Below, one piece after another: positions 28,383-40,261 of a stretch of 40,261 nt of DNA (position 1 is the stretch's first letter; the number at the start of each line of letters is the position of its first letter). The stretch is from NCBI GenBank assembly GCA_049999765.1, contig JBNGIQ010008842.1:1-40261 (forward strand). Direction: 5' to 3'. The DNA comes from Phaeoceros laevis. Lineage: Eukaryota; Anthocerotophyta; Anthocerotopsida; Notothyladales. The position numbers and the translations under genes are program-made. Under the pieces are notes generated by a model. The model made no database searches. It saw nothing but the letters and a program-made list of their open reading frames with translations, and was not told the DNA's origin.

Positions 28383-29057
28383 TTACGCCACAGGAAGAAA
28401 GACTTCGTTGGTCCTGAGGAAGCTGAGGGTGAACGGGGGATTGTACCGAGCCACAATGTAGTCCCCCGTGACAGTGTACCCCGCATCCTGGAGGTCTGCC
28501 CTTAGCCTATCTCGCTTCTTTTCTACAAGAGTCTTATCTGCAACCCCGCTGAACTTGATCACTCCAAATTTGCGGCTAGGAATTTCCCTGAGAGATACTC
28601 GTTCATCGGTGGGTTTGGGAACGTTGTCCATGTTGTACTTCGAAGGCAGAACGAACTGCATGCTGGTAAGTCCAGCAGAAGACTCTGCAGTGATCACAGG
28701 AGCAGTCATGGCAATCTTCTCTCCACTCTGAGACCCCCCTTCACTCTCGTGAGGTTTCCCAGGCTCCCCTTCTCCCTCCTTGCCTTTCTTCTCATAGGTG
28801 ATGACGGGTGCGGTCATCGCAATTTTCTCTCCCTGCTCCCCCTTGTCCGAAGATGCCTTCACATTTCGTGGCGTACCCAGCGCGCCTATATAGTCCGCCA
28901 AAACCATGAAAGCTTTGCCCTCCTTTTCTTGCCTCGGGTCATAGGAGGTCTCTGCAATCAGCCAGGGCTCGTACTCCCGTATCTCGAAATCGGTCTCCTT
29001 CGCTGCCACAGTGTACTTGGGAGTCTCCACAGTGATTTTCCCAAACACCATCCCCAT
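28383..29057 (-). CDS. SOUL heme-binding family protein
   Basis: Intronless, 224 residues from the Met of MGMVFGKITVETPKY, the usual beginning of plant SOUL proteins; an upstream in-frame ATG at 29102 would add 15 residues. Family landmarks: FEIREYEPWLIAET, FMVLADYIGALGTPRN, two copies of GEKIAMTAPVIT, MQFVLPSKYNMDNVPKPTDERV, FGVIKFSGVA, and the terminal YNPPFTLSFLRTNEVFLPV. SOUL/HEBP proteins bind heme or tetrapyrroles; plant members occur in cytosol, plastid or other compartments. No transit peptide is evident, so a cytosolic location is likely. It is head-to-head with MED33. Confidence 0.93.
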   Translation of the reverse strand: MGMVFGKITVETPKYTVAAKETDFEIREYEPWLIAETSYDPRQEKEGKAFMVLADYIGALGTPRNVKASSDKGEQGEKIAMTAPVITYEKKGKEGEGEPGKPHESEGGSQSGEKIAMTAPVITAESSAGLTSMQFVLPSKYNMDNVPKPTDERVSLREIPSRKFGVIKFSGVADKTLVEKKRDRLRADLQDAGYTVTGDYIVARYNPPFTLSFLRTNEVFLPVA

Positions 29058-29537
29058 AGTAGCTTTTGGAAACAATGCAGAATCGGAAGTCAGATGTGAC
29101 AATCAAATTCCAAACAAGGAACTTCACCTAGTCAGTCTGAAGAGCTGCCGCTGGCTTTCAAGTCCTTTTGTGAAAATGGTCAGGGGCGGACTCCACCGGT
29201 AACAGTTACGGACTAGGCGCGTTTCGATGCCATGCAAAACGCATCACCTCAAGGCTGCCAGCAGGCGTCAGCGTAAAAGTCTTGTTGGCAGCAGCAGGTA
29301 GGAGTTCGCGTGGCGCATTCGGGGCCTTTATTAGGCACTTCTCTGCTAGTGACAGGCGATTTGGCACAAGGGTGCCAAGCTGGCAGGGCAGAATCTCAGT
29401 ATCCGTAGAATTTGGAGCTCGTTAGGGTTGAGACCTCGGAATCCTCCGGGAGAGTTGCGGGAAACTGAGACTGACATGGAGAGGGACTGTGAGCACTGAT
29501 ACTAGCCCTGATTACCGAAGAAAGCAAGTCGGGAGGG
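29058..29537. promoter_or_regulatory. Shared upstream region of SOUL (-) and MED33 (+)
   Basis: 480 bp separate the two divergent start codons, so both promoters must lie here. No TATA box stands out. The segment holds no coding frame I can support. Confidence 0.45.
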
Positions 29538-32500
29538 ATGGAGGTGGTTGCTGCTCACCCATGGAAACTGGTATTGGATTGCACACAAGCCGCGGGAGCC
29601 AGACAGGATTCCCCTTTTCTCTGGGCAGTAGAAATAGCTGGGGCTCTTCATGAAGCAGATATCCAGACTCCCAGTTTGGAGCTGGGACACAGTATGGTGC
29701 AGAGCATGTGCAGCTTTGGTAGTCATGACAGCCTCTGGGCTTACGTGGAGCATTCAATGGCTACCTATCTTGTGTACCCCGTCCATATCATTGCCCTGCT
29801 CACTGCCAAGTATGCCGGTGCTTCACTGCTTCCGCATTGCTGTTGTTGCCATTGTTTTTGCCACTCTCATCTAATCCCCTCAGTTGTCCCGCTCTTCTCT
29901 TGCTTGTAGAATTATCCCTGTCCGTCACCAGCAACCGGAATGGTACTCAGTGTATCTCAGCTTGACTGGCAAATACATTTTCTCTCTCTGCACGACGAAG
30001 GTTCTTCCTTGGCAAGACAGGTAAGAGTTGCCATACCCCGTTTGCTGAAAATTTGAGAACTGTGCTGGAGTGATCGTGAGATGTGGAAGTTGGTTTGAAC
30101 CTGGCCTTCCCCTTGGCTGTCTCTAGATTCATGAAGGCTGTGGATGACGCGCTCGAGCTTTCGACTTCAGTGGGCACTCCTATTACAGAACTTGGGGCGA
30201 TACTCGTTCATTTTCTGTTCACTGTGATTGGCAGGCTCTCAGAGGCAACAGCAGAGGACTGGTCCGGTCGTTCTGACTCCCAGAGTAAGATAAATATGCA
30301 GGGATATGTTCAAGGGATGGGTTTGAACGCAGCGGAGAATCTCAATGATAAGCATAGAGAAGAACAAGAGCAGATAAAGAGATCGAATGGAATTGCTGCC
30401 ATTGACCTGATCGCGAAGTTGATGGACAATTCGAGGACTGCAGCCCTGATACGACTTGCCCGACGAAGCTTGTAGGGCCTTCTACCAGCTTGAACGCATA
30501 GGTTTGAAGTGGTACTGCTAAATAAGTAGCATAGCCAGTAGACCTGCTCATCCAACTGACTTATCCAGCTACTTCTGTTTTGAAGGCCTGAGCAGTGGAT
30601 CCTTCTCACTCAACAGCTGCAGCTATTGGAGGCACTATCGCGTGATCCATCCTCTGAATCTCCGAAAGAAGCAGCAGATGCGCTCACTCGATTAGCTGGT
30701 GCTATACAACATGGTCTTCAACGGGACTGGAGGCCTATGCAAATGCCAGTAATTAGAATGTTTCTGGACAGTCGTCCAGCTGCTGCATATGGAAGTCAAT
30801 ATGGTGCACAAAGTCGTGCTGCCTGGCTTGCCTTCGATATTTATATGGAAGATGCTATGGAGGGACGGTCTCTTCCAGTGACGTCTACTGCTGAAACCTT
30901 AGCTGGTATGCAAAGTTCAATCTAGGATTTCAAGTTTTTCTTGCTGAGGGAAGGGGATACAAATCAAGGTAAAATTAATTGCAGGTCATGATGTGCCACA
31001 TAAGAGACAAGTTGTTGGTCTTGTTTTCCAGAATTAATAAGGTCTATACAGGCTGTCCAATGTGCGAGTTGGCATGAGACTTTCCTGGGACTTTGGACTG
31101 CGGCACTACGTCTTGTCAACAGAATAGGGGTGGGTAGCCCTCCTTTTCCTGTTCGTAGCATGTTCCTGGGAGTCACTGATTTGGGACGCTGCTAACATGT
31201 TGGCCTTACTGAAGGATTTTGAAGGTGCGGACTGTCCAAGGCCTCAAAGTGAATCTCGTCTATCTTTGCTACTGGCCCTTGTGCCTCTTGCTGCTGGCAT
31301 TGTGATCGAAGAAGAAGAGAAACAGCAGCGGTCTGATGGCACCTCTGGGGTTGGAGAGGAAAAGGAAAGAAAGCATGGCACACGGCGGACTGCTTTTGCA
31401 TCAAGTCTGCAAGTACTTGGGCAAATGGAGACTCTGCTCTATCCTCCTCCATATGCAGCAGCTGCAGCCAATCAGGCAGCAGCTGCAGTTGCTGCGTTCG
31501 TTTCAAACGTCACATCTGCGACTGCGAGCCGAGATGGGCTGGTAGAAACGTCAATCATCAAACCCGTAGGTAAGTGCTTTTTAGGTTTGGTAGTGGAAAC
31601 AGGTTAGGCCCTCACCTCGAGTTCTTGTAGGTGAATGCTTATCTTTATGTTGCAATTATCCTTATTATGTCGTCGATGCTTTCCTTTTAGCTGGCAATTT
31701 GCGGCACCTGATTGTGGAAAGCAGCATTGCTAGAGGATTATTGGACACATCTGCCTACTTTTGGCAAGGTATGACAGCCTCAATTGCAAATGCTGTAAGC
31801 CAGTCCTCAGCTATTCCAACGTCACCATGGACTTCTTTCATGGAAGGTGCTGCACTCTCAGCACCACTTCGGCCACTTCTTTTGTCAACTCCTGCTGGAA
31901 GGTATGCACATGTTTACTTCCCCTTAACATTTAGTAGAGAGCCGTTTTTGGCCAGGGTATAAGTCACTACTGGATGCATATCGGCCTGTTCCTGATATAG
32001 TTGAGTGATGATTGGCTTGAAGTCTTGCAGAACTGGAAAAGATGTACCATTTGGCTGTTAGTGGGCCAGAGGAGGATAGAGCTTGTGCTGCAAGCATTCT
32101 CTGTGGTGCATCTCTTGTGTCTGGATGGAAAGTTCAGGTGACAACCTAATTCCTTTCAGTCTCCGACGGAAAGAGCTATGTTCGTTAGGGACCAGTTTAC
32201 AGTCGCTTCTAAGTCAATCTGGGTATTATCTTCTGCACTCACGCTTTCCATTGAGTATGCAGGAGCACGCTGTAAAACTAGCTATCCGGCTTTTATCACC
32301 ACCTACTGATACGAGGAGTGGTGGCACCAACTTGATATCATATGCTCCAATGTTCTTGGCTGTTCTGAGTGCCCTGACCACATCTGAAGTGATTGACATT
32401 CTCTCGTTTTATAGCGTGGTAAGAGATTGCATTTAGGGTGGTTTGGCTAGTGACTTAACTGTTCTGTGGCCCTGAGTACTTTATGCCGTTAACCCTTGGC

Positions 32501-34726
32501 AATTGGTTGTCTTCTGCAGTTTCCGGAGCTGGCAGAAAGGTTGCTTCCAATATGCGAGTTTTTTGGAAGTCTTCCTCTCAAACCAACGACCACACTTGGA
32601 GAGGATGTTTCTGCCTTTACAGTCTTCTCAAACGCCTTTCTTTTGCTTGTGAAGCTTTGGAATTTCCATCGTGCCCCTGTCGAGTATTGCATACTTGGTA
32701 ACGGAGCACCTGTCGGTGCGGAGATGAACTTGGAGTATCTTTTGCAGTTAAGAAACGCACAGCTCAGTGCCGCTGGTGTTGTGTCTGCATCCTCTAACTC
32801 CAGTCCACCAGGAACCCAGCTTGTATCTCTTGACGCATACCCAAAACTGAAAGCTTGGTATGTCCAGCATAGTGCCTCTATTGCTGCCACTTTATCCAGC
32901 TTGGCACGAACCCATCCAGTTCACCAGCATGTAGATAGACTACTCAGTATGATGCTGAAGAAGCAATCGAAGGGCGCAATCAGTCCTATGTCCTCCAGCT
33001 CAGGAAGTACCATGAATGGTGGGGAAGACATATCTGGAAGGCCTAATTTGTCTGCCTGGGAGGTTTTGATAGCAACTCCGTTCATTGTGGATGCTGTGCT
33101 TGCAGCATGTGCACATGGAAAGCTGGCTCCACGAGACCTAACCACAGGTTTGCAATTTCATTAAACTGACAAATTTCGTGGAGTTTTATTACCTCAATGC
33201 ACTAATACCTTAGGTACTCTGTCACGTCTCCTAGGGTGAGGTGAAGGAAGTTAATATGCTGGTTCCTCATCTTGTCGTAGGACTTCGAGAGTTGGTCGAC
33301 TACTTGCCAGCAACTGTTGCGTCAGTTGTCAGTTACTTTACAGCAGAGATTACCAGAGGGCTCTGGAAATCAGCTTCAATGAATGGTAATGACTGGCCCA
33401 GTCCGGCAGCTAATTTGTCGACCATTGAATCTGAGATTCAGGAGATTGTTGCCTCAGCTGGTGTACAAATTCCAAACCAGATAGCTGGTATGTATCACTT
33501 CCCCAAAATTCTCATCTGAATCTTCACATATCTGGTGAACCCATGTGGATTATAACTGCTTGTGTTCCGCTCTTCAATCAGCAGGCTCAACATCCAGCAT
33601 TGGCCCAGCATCTTTGCCACTTCCTTTGGCGGCCTTGGTCAGCTTCACAATAACATTCAAGCAGGATAAGGCATCGAGTCTGCCACTTAGTGTAGCTGGG
33701 TCGGCTTTGGAATATGCAGCAGGTGGAAGTCCATGGCCTAGTATGCCAGTGACTGTCGCTTTATGGGCCCAGAAGGTTCCGAAGTGGCATGATTTTATTG
33801 TCTTCGTTGGTTCAAAATCAATATTCAAGCAGAGCAACCAAGCTGTTAATCAGTTGTTGAGAAGTTGCTTTGCTGCAATACTTGGGGCATCAACATCTCC
33901 TTTCACTAAGCTATCAACACAGGGAGGAGTTGGAGCCTTACTTGGGCCAGGGAACTACAAGAACACTAATGCCAATGGCAGGCGTCCTGTATTCCCAGGA
34001 ATCCTCTATCTGAGGTCGTACCCCGTTATTCATGATATCTCATTTCTGTGCGATGAGATACTCGTACTTGTTGCAGGAGCTGCACGAGATTTGGCTACAG
34101 GTGCAGCCAGGGAATTGGCGGCAAGGGACCAGGGTATGGACGCAGACAGTGTCAGAAATGCAAGGATGAGGTCAGCTGTTCACCTGCTAACACAAGCATC
34201 CGCCCTTGGGGCCTCCCTTCTTTATGTCTCGGGCGGCCCCACTCTTGTTCAATTACTCTACAGTGAGACACTACCGACATGGTTCATGTCTGGGAGTGGG
34301 TTTAAGGGGATGGAGAATGTGCGCAGAGTTCCAGGGGGAACGATGGAAGGATATGCAGTAGCGCATTTTGCATTGTTGGCTGCGATGTTCACCTGGGGGG
34401 TGTCAGCTTCCAGGGGTCTGGAGACCAGGCAACGTATTGTAGGTGAGCATCTTGAGTTTATAGCCAGTGGACTGGAAGGTAGGCTGTCAATTGGTTGCGA
34501 CCCTCCGTACTGGAAAGCTTATGTTGTCGGATATTTGACTTTGATGGCCACTTGTGCTAATGGTTGGATCATCGACGTAAAGCGAGACACATTATGCTCC
34601 CTTGCCAAAGGACTGAGGCTCTGGCATGAACATGAGCTTGCCGTGGCTATTCTGGAAAGAGGCGGTCCAGCCTTGATGGGAGCCACAGCTGAACTTGTTT
34701 TGGGATCCTTTCCCCTAGTGAAATGA
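29538..34726 (+). CDS. MED33: Mediator tail subunit MED33 (REF4 family), 12 exons
   Basis: Predicted 1319 residues, close to plant MED33 (about 1300). Exons: 29538-29809, 29910-30020, 30127-30471, 30586-30905, 31032-31129, 31215-31569, 31691-31901, 32023-32137, 32263-32418, 32520-33147, 33281-33487, 33585-34726; every junction is in phase. Recognisable family stretches: RRSLPEQWILLTQQLQLLEA across exons 3-4, SWHETFLGLWTAALRLV, GNLRHLIVESSIARGLLDTS, ILCGASLVSGWKVQ, NGNDWPSPAANLSTIE, PLPLAALVSFTITFK, GGVGALLGPGN and FPGILYLRSYPVIHDI. MED33 is the plant-specific name for the MED5-like tail subunit; it acts in the nucleus, linking activators to RNA polymerase II and, in Arabidopsis, restraining phenylpropanoid genes. 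The start is the ATG at 29538 (MEVVAAHPWKLVLD). Exon 12 has a tandem cagcag acceptor. Its stop lies 108 bp from the stop of the converging gene. Confidence 0.95.
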
Positions 34727-34834
34727 ACACCATGGACTCTCAACAATGTACAAAAGTGACGAGGTTGAATTGAACCAATAATGGACTTCGATACTTACAC
34801 TGCAATCGTTCAACAACAAAGGCTAGCCCCAAAA

Positions 34835-36687
34835 CTACAATTCTGTATTATCGTTTTCCATGGCTACAATGATTGCAAGCCTCTCTTTCACCTGTTATGG
34901 AGGCAGTGTCAAGTTTGAGTCATATTGAACATAAAATATAAGTAATAACATGGCAAACTGAGCAGACAGGTTATTTGACGACCCGGAGACACACCTTCAG
35001 CATTTCTGGATGCACGTTACCCCCTGCCGACTTCCTAGCCACCATCACATCTGTCGTTTGTACTGCTGACTCGGCTGTCTGACCCTGGACACGCAAAAGA
35101 GGTCAAGAGCGATGTCTGGGTATCCAAGGATCTGGACATGCTATTCTCTTGCAGCGTAAATAGTGATTGTCCACCAATGCAGAACAACTTGCCTCCACCT
35201 GCTCTGCTTTTGCTCTCTTCCCACGAGACCTCTTCTTCTTCACAGTGGTGTCCAGTTCGTCAGACCTGCTCAGCGAGTCGAACCTGCGTTGAAGATAAAT
35301 AAGTGCGATACAGTGATTGAGCAACAAACTAGCACGAGCAGCCGAAGTATGGCAATTTGGTGTACCACTCTCGCGGTAGTCCTGCTTCTGCACGGGCCTG
35401 ATAGTTGAATGGTCCCCTCACTTGAACGTTGTAGTCCTCCATCATTGCTGACAACCAAGATGTGCATGCCAGGCAGTGACATGAAAGCAAACAGATGGTA
35501 AGCTCTGATTCCGGACTATTCACAGAAGCTTCAGAATATAAGAAATTGCTGGCAATAATTGATGCTACGTTTGCAAGTTGAGAGAATGGCTCACCTTTAA
35601 AACTCGCTGCTGGGTTGACGCGGAGTCTGCTGCATATTGCTCGAAACCAAGAAACACCTACTGCAACGTGTGCCAACTCCTCGTCAACAATTTTCTGGAC
35701 AATGCTAGCAGTTTTTTCATCCCCAACTGCCATAAGCTTTTCCACTAGTCTTGGCCCAGCATCCAGTCCTCTAGCTTCCTAGCCACAGCATGACAAACTA
35801 TCATCTTCTGCCAAAAAACATGCCAACAGGCGGTGTACCCATACAAAAATTTGCCCACAAGGCCCCTTCAATCAATTTCCTTACCTGTGTCATGGGGATG
35901 ACTGCCAAGCGTGCTTGTATATTCCCTGATGTCTTTGCACAGTCCTTCCACAAGAGATTGTGTGCTGGTATGTCGCCATAACTGAGGCAAGCACATGATT
36001 GCTGAACAGTTATTCTACTGCTAACACCGCCTCTTTTTCCATCAGGCCAAGTGCTGGGCGCACGAGAAGCAAGAAATACCTATAACCTAGTTCCTTCAGA
36101 CGCTGGAGGCACCATCCCAAGTGTCTGCTCTCGTCATCAGCTACGTGAGCAAAATCTGCGAAAAATTGCAACCCCAGCTCCTCACTTTGAGTGGAGAACC
36201 TTACAACGGTGTCCCATGCAAGATTTACTGCATTCAGCTCAATGTGCGCCAGATTGTGTAAAACATGTGCACTTTGAGGCAGAGGCGAAGCCGTCAAAAG
36301 GGGTACCTCTCTAGGGTGAACCTGCACTCTAGATCAGTGTCAGCCCTCATTGAAGTGTAGCACCGCTTAATTCTCAGACAGCGCATGGCATCAAAAGGAC
36401 CTGCAAGAGCACGAGTGCTTCTAAGACCTCAAAAAGGCACTCATGTCTGCTACAAGAGGGTGCCCTTGTTAGTCAGTGGAAATTCACCAGCTACTAACCA
36501 GCTCCGGCTTCGCAGGCCTGGCAGGTGTATCTGGGGCTGTAGCAACACCCAGTGGAAGATTACCGCCGTACCATAGCTGAAATGCATGATGTGTCAGGAA
36601 AGCTTTTTTATGTGGACAGGAAGTGCTTAGAACCAAGGCTCCCCATCCAGCCAAAGAAGGCAGCCTGGACAGACTGCCATGGAACAT
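34835..36687 (-). CDS. Ferritin-like DUF455 protein, 8 exons
   Basis: Predicted 341 residues. Minus-strand exons: 36687-36499, 36321-36080, 35981-35885, 35778-35595, 35447-35366, 35283-35199, 35084-34995, 34891-34835; all phases fit. Conserved DUF455 order: PARPAKPELV, LHNLAHIELNAVNLAWD, HVADDESRHLGW, YGDIPAHNLLW, ARLAVIPMTQEARGLDAGP, VDEELAHVAVGVSWF and GPFNYQARAEAGLPREW. The E-x-x-H pairs (HIE, DDESRH, DEELAH) are those of a four-helix di-iron/ferritin-like fold; the substrate is unknown. The last three exons encode an extra tail with KKKRSRGKRAKAEQ (a possible nuclear signal) and VKERLAIIVAMEND. Without those splices the protein would stop at 35329. The frame is open upstream to 37041, so the true start could be farther upstream. 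Confidence 0.85.
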
Positions 36688-37950
36688 ATCGTCAGGAGCC
36701 AAGCAAGCTCCAGTTTGAATCCCACAGCCCACGCAACGGGCATCCCGACTGCTTTCGGTACCTCTCTCACCACAGAATGAGGAATTCTGCGTCAATACGC
36801 TATCACTATGAGTGGACTCCGATGCTGGCTCCCACTTAGCAGGCCCTTCACCTTGCCACCATCGATGCTCATTCAGAGGGGCTGATCGCCATGCCTGCAG
36901 GCCAGCCCAGTCGGAAACGCACACAGAAGCAGCAGGCCTGCCTTGCACGTGCATGCGAACACTGGGAAGACGGGGCAACAAGGTCCCAAACTGTGAAAGC
37001 ATGGCGCTGTGGCAATATTGCATCTGTTGCCGGAACTGCATTGCCAGTTATGCGCCGGCAAGTTGTGGATGGACACCTTTGAGACCTAGACTATGTTCCT
37101 TACGTCTCGAGTCACGCATGTATGTCGAGTAGCAATTAGAAGCCCCACATAAGAGAGCACGGGAAAGCTTGTGCGATTGAATTTTCAACTAAGGCACAAT
37201 GTTCCAGCTGAAGGGTCCAGGAAACCGGCAGGAAGGATGTCAGTCCCTGCTGCGGAAGGCTTAGTAGTCAGACAATCCTGCTCCACGTTAGAATACCTAC
37301 ATAATAGTATCCCACGGCTTGTGAGGTAAAATGCTCGAGACCGAAGTGGGGGCGATAAGGAGATCGTGGAGTGCTATACAGCAACATAGTTTCCTGGTAT
37401 GTTTGATGCGCTTGCATTTGACAGAACTGTGAAGTACCAATTTTCCGCGAAAGCAAAAAGAACCTTCACCGCAATGGCAGGGCCATCAAGTGGTCACAGC
37501 TAGCAAGGACGCCCACAGTGATTTCCAGACACCTCACTTCTCAAGTCAGCAATCATATTGACGCCAGATACAGAAGTTCAAAACTAAAAATCCGTTCACA
37601 AACATGAGGAGCTCCAATAGGGCTCCGTCTATCTCAAGTACAAGTCACCAAGGGGAACACGACACTGTACAGACAAACATCTTCAACAAAGAGAACTGCG
37701 TTGCGTTGCGCGGGCCAGAGTAGGTGGTCCATCCGCCGCAACCCAGACTTTGTGCAAATGTCTCGTGGCTAGGGTTCGCTTTCGGTCACACTGCGTCACT
37801 AGTGATAAGAGTAGGTGCCCCACAATGTCAACCAATCCCTCTGGATTCAAAACTGCTTCTCTTGAACTGCCGGCTGAGCTCAAAGTGAGGCACCACCAAG
37901 ACGGCTGGGCTGGTTGTAAGACTCCACCTGGAGGATCTAACAAACTGTCC
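36688..37950. other. Region between DUF455 gene and TRM112, no gene recognised
   Basis: Contains the 5' flank (or undetected first exons) of the DUF455 gene and the 3' flank of TRM112. The DUF455 reading frame stays open to 37041, with a low-similarity, Cys- and Trp-containing translation that I cannot support as coding. Nothing recognisable lies between 37080 and 37950. Confidence 0.35.
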
Positions 37951-38319
37951 TCATACTTCGTCCTCGTGCAGCATCATATTCGGGATTCCCTTGGACACTG
38001 GAAAACGACGTCCAGTTTCCGGGCAAATGAGAGCTCCTTCCTGGACTTGTACTTCCAAAAGAGCGTGATGCAGCCTGCGAAGGAAGTCCTCATCCTCTGC
38101 CATGCCAGGCTCAACCGTCTCAGGAAGGTTCCGAAGCCCTAACGCGCCCGCAGCCTCCACCAACGCTTTCCAGTCCAGCTTCGGCAGAACGTGTCGCAGA
38201 AAGTTGGAGTTGAAAGCCACTTCTTCAGTCACTGAGCTGAGCACCTCGAGGGCTAGAGGATACCCCTTGGTGACGCCCTTGACGTTGCAAGCCAACATGT
38301 TGTGCGCCAGGAGCCTCAT
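37951..38319 (-). CDS. TRM112: Multifunctional methyltransferase subunit TRM112
   Basis: Intronless, 122 residues, the normal length of TRM112/TRMT112. Landmarks: MRLLAHNMLACNVKGV at the start, EEVAFNSNFLRHVLPKLDW in the middle, EDEDFLRRLHHALLEVQVQEG, LICPETGRRFPVSKGIPNM and an acidic end. TRM112 is the obligate partner that stabilises several methyltransferases: TRM9 and TRM11 (tRNA), BUD23 (18S rRNA) and MTQ2/eRF1 methylation. It acts in cytosol and nucleus. Of the zinc-binding Cys residues found in yeast, only Cys 11 (MLAC) and the ICPETG cysteine are visible, as in many plant and animal homologues. Its start codon faces that of PANC 106 bp away. Confidence 0.97.
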   Translation of the reverse strand: MRLLAHNMLACNVKGVTKGYPLALEVLSSVTEEVAFNSNFLRHVLPKLDWKALVEAAGALGLRNLPETVEPGMAEDEDFLRRLHHALLEVQVQEGALICPETGRRFPVSKGIPNMMLHEDEV

Positions 38320-38425
38320 TGCTGCTGCGGAACCACTCCCGCGGGTGGGGTTCGGAAGAACCTTCTAGTTGATAACTAGTAAACTGGATGCCTTTCGAGT
38401 TATCATAGCTCTTTCTGAAGAAGCC
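38320..38425. promoter_or_regulatory. 106-bp bidirectional promoter between TRM112 and PANC
   Basis: Only 106 bp separate the two divergent ATGs, so both 5' UTRs and both promoters must fit here or overlap the neighbouring coding region. The interval is GC-rich on the TRM112 side (actcccgcgggtggggttcg) and AT-richer on the PANC side, with no TATA box. Confidence 0.7.
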
Positions 38426-39862
<1,437 letters not shown>

Positions 39863-39962
39863 NNNNNNNNNNNNNNNNNNNNNNNNNNNNNNNNNNNNNN
39901 NNNNNNNNNNNNNNNNNNNNNNNNNNNNNNNNNNNNNNNNNNNNNNNNNNNNNNNNNNNNNN
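39863..39962. other. 100-N assembly gap with duplicated flanks
   Basis: The 25 bases before the gap (39838-39862) and after it (39963-39987) are identical (tttttcgtgtgtg then gtgtttattgc). As with the gap at 412, this suggests overlapping contig ends or a longer tandem repeat. It lies in PANC intron 3. Confidence 0.9.
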
Positions 39963-39997
39963 TTTTTCGTGTGTGTGTGTTTATTGCTTGACGTAAG

Positions 39998-40261
39998 CTT
40001 TCTAGTTTCGCTTTCTAGTTTCGCTTTCTAGTTTCGCCTTTTAGTTTCGCTTTCTAGTTTCGCTTTCTAGTTTCGCTTTCTAGTTTCGCTTTCTAGCTTC
40101 GCTTTCTAGCTTCGCTTTCTAGCTTCGCTTTCTAGCTTCGCTTTCTAGCTTCGCTTTCTAGCTTCGCTTTCTAGCTTCGCTTTCTAGCTTCGCTTTCTAG
40201 CTTCGCTTTCTAGCTTCGCTTTCTAGCTTCGCTTTCTAGCTTCGCTTTCTAGCTTCGCTTT
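39998..40261 (+). repeat. 13-bp satellite (tttcgctttctag), ~20 copies to the window edge
   Basis: About 264 bp of perfect to near-perfect 13-bp units. The first seven or so read ctagtttcgc. From about 40097 every unit reads ctagcttcgc, one clean T-to-C switch; one early unit also has cttttag. The array continues past the end of the window. It appears to lie in PANC intron 3. Confidence 0.95.

Noticed and set aside
28672-28850. Apparent internal duplication GEKIAMTAPVIT in the SOUL protein
   Set aside because: Plant SOUL proteins normally carry two related copies of this motif, so it is not a new duplication.
33235-33280. MED33 exon 11 starting at the ctag/ggtgag acceptor near 33235
   Set aside because: That acceptor breaks the phase set by exon 10; gtcgtag at 33280 keeps the phase and restores the conserved TTGLRELVDYLP reading.
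39998-40261. Telomere repeat
   Set aside because: The 13-bp unit does not resemble plant or algal telomere repeats (TTTAGGG types), although it sits at the window edge.

Overview
This window looks like nuclear DNA from a streptophyte (land plant or streptophyte green alga). It encodes the plant Mediator tail subunit MED33/REF4, a PLS-class pentatricopeptide repeat protein, a plant-type DUF639 membrane protein, an HSA32-type heat-stress protein, a plant-type PH-OSBP protein and a pantothenate synthetase. Most genes are intron-rich with very short GT-AG introns (mostly 66 to 170 bp), which points to a compact streptophyte genome. A Klebsormidium-like alga or an early land plant is my guess, not a demonstrated identity. 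Splice sites below were chosen by reading-frame continuity, splice consensus and recalled protein families; no alignment was run.

Layout: 1-2600 is GC-rich, with an intronless secreted two-domain protein carrying an extensin-like proline linker. About 2640-5290 is an AT-rich island holding a short secreted Ser/Asp/Glu repeat protein, preceded by four 120-bp promoter-like tandem repeats. 5290-6276 is a non-autonomous DNA transposon with terminal inverted repeats and an 8-bp target duplication. 6977-9373 (-) is a PLS-PPR gene. 11335-14932 (+) is an oxysterol-binding-protein-related gene (10 exons). 15754-19493 (+) is a DUF639 gene (12 exons, one GC-AG intron). 19763-20378 is a TA-flanked mariner/pogo-like MITE and 20769-21640 a GC-rich foldback. 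22196-24244 (+) is an intronless C2-IPPc-C2 inositol 5-phosphatase.

The right half is gene-dense: HSA32-like (-), ZCCHC9-like zinc knuckle (-), SOUL heme-binding protein (-), then MED33 (+, 12 exons) converging on a ferritin-like DUF455 gene (-, 8 exons). TRM112 (-) and PANC (+) are divergent with only 106 bp between their start codons. PANC runs off the right end through an intron that contains an assembly gap and a 13-bp satellite.

The genes do not form a pathway. They are housekeeping functions: RNA editing/processing, lipid exchange and signalling, transcription, ribosome and tRNA maturation, vitamin B5 synthesis. The most unusual material lies between them: the putative RRLL-delimited secreted polyprotein with its repeated promoter, and three previously unlabelled inverted-repeat elements. 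Three N runs (412-511, 4823-4832, 39863-39962) mark assembly gaps, and each shows evidence of mis-sized or redundant joining.
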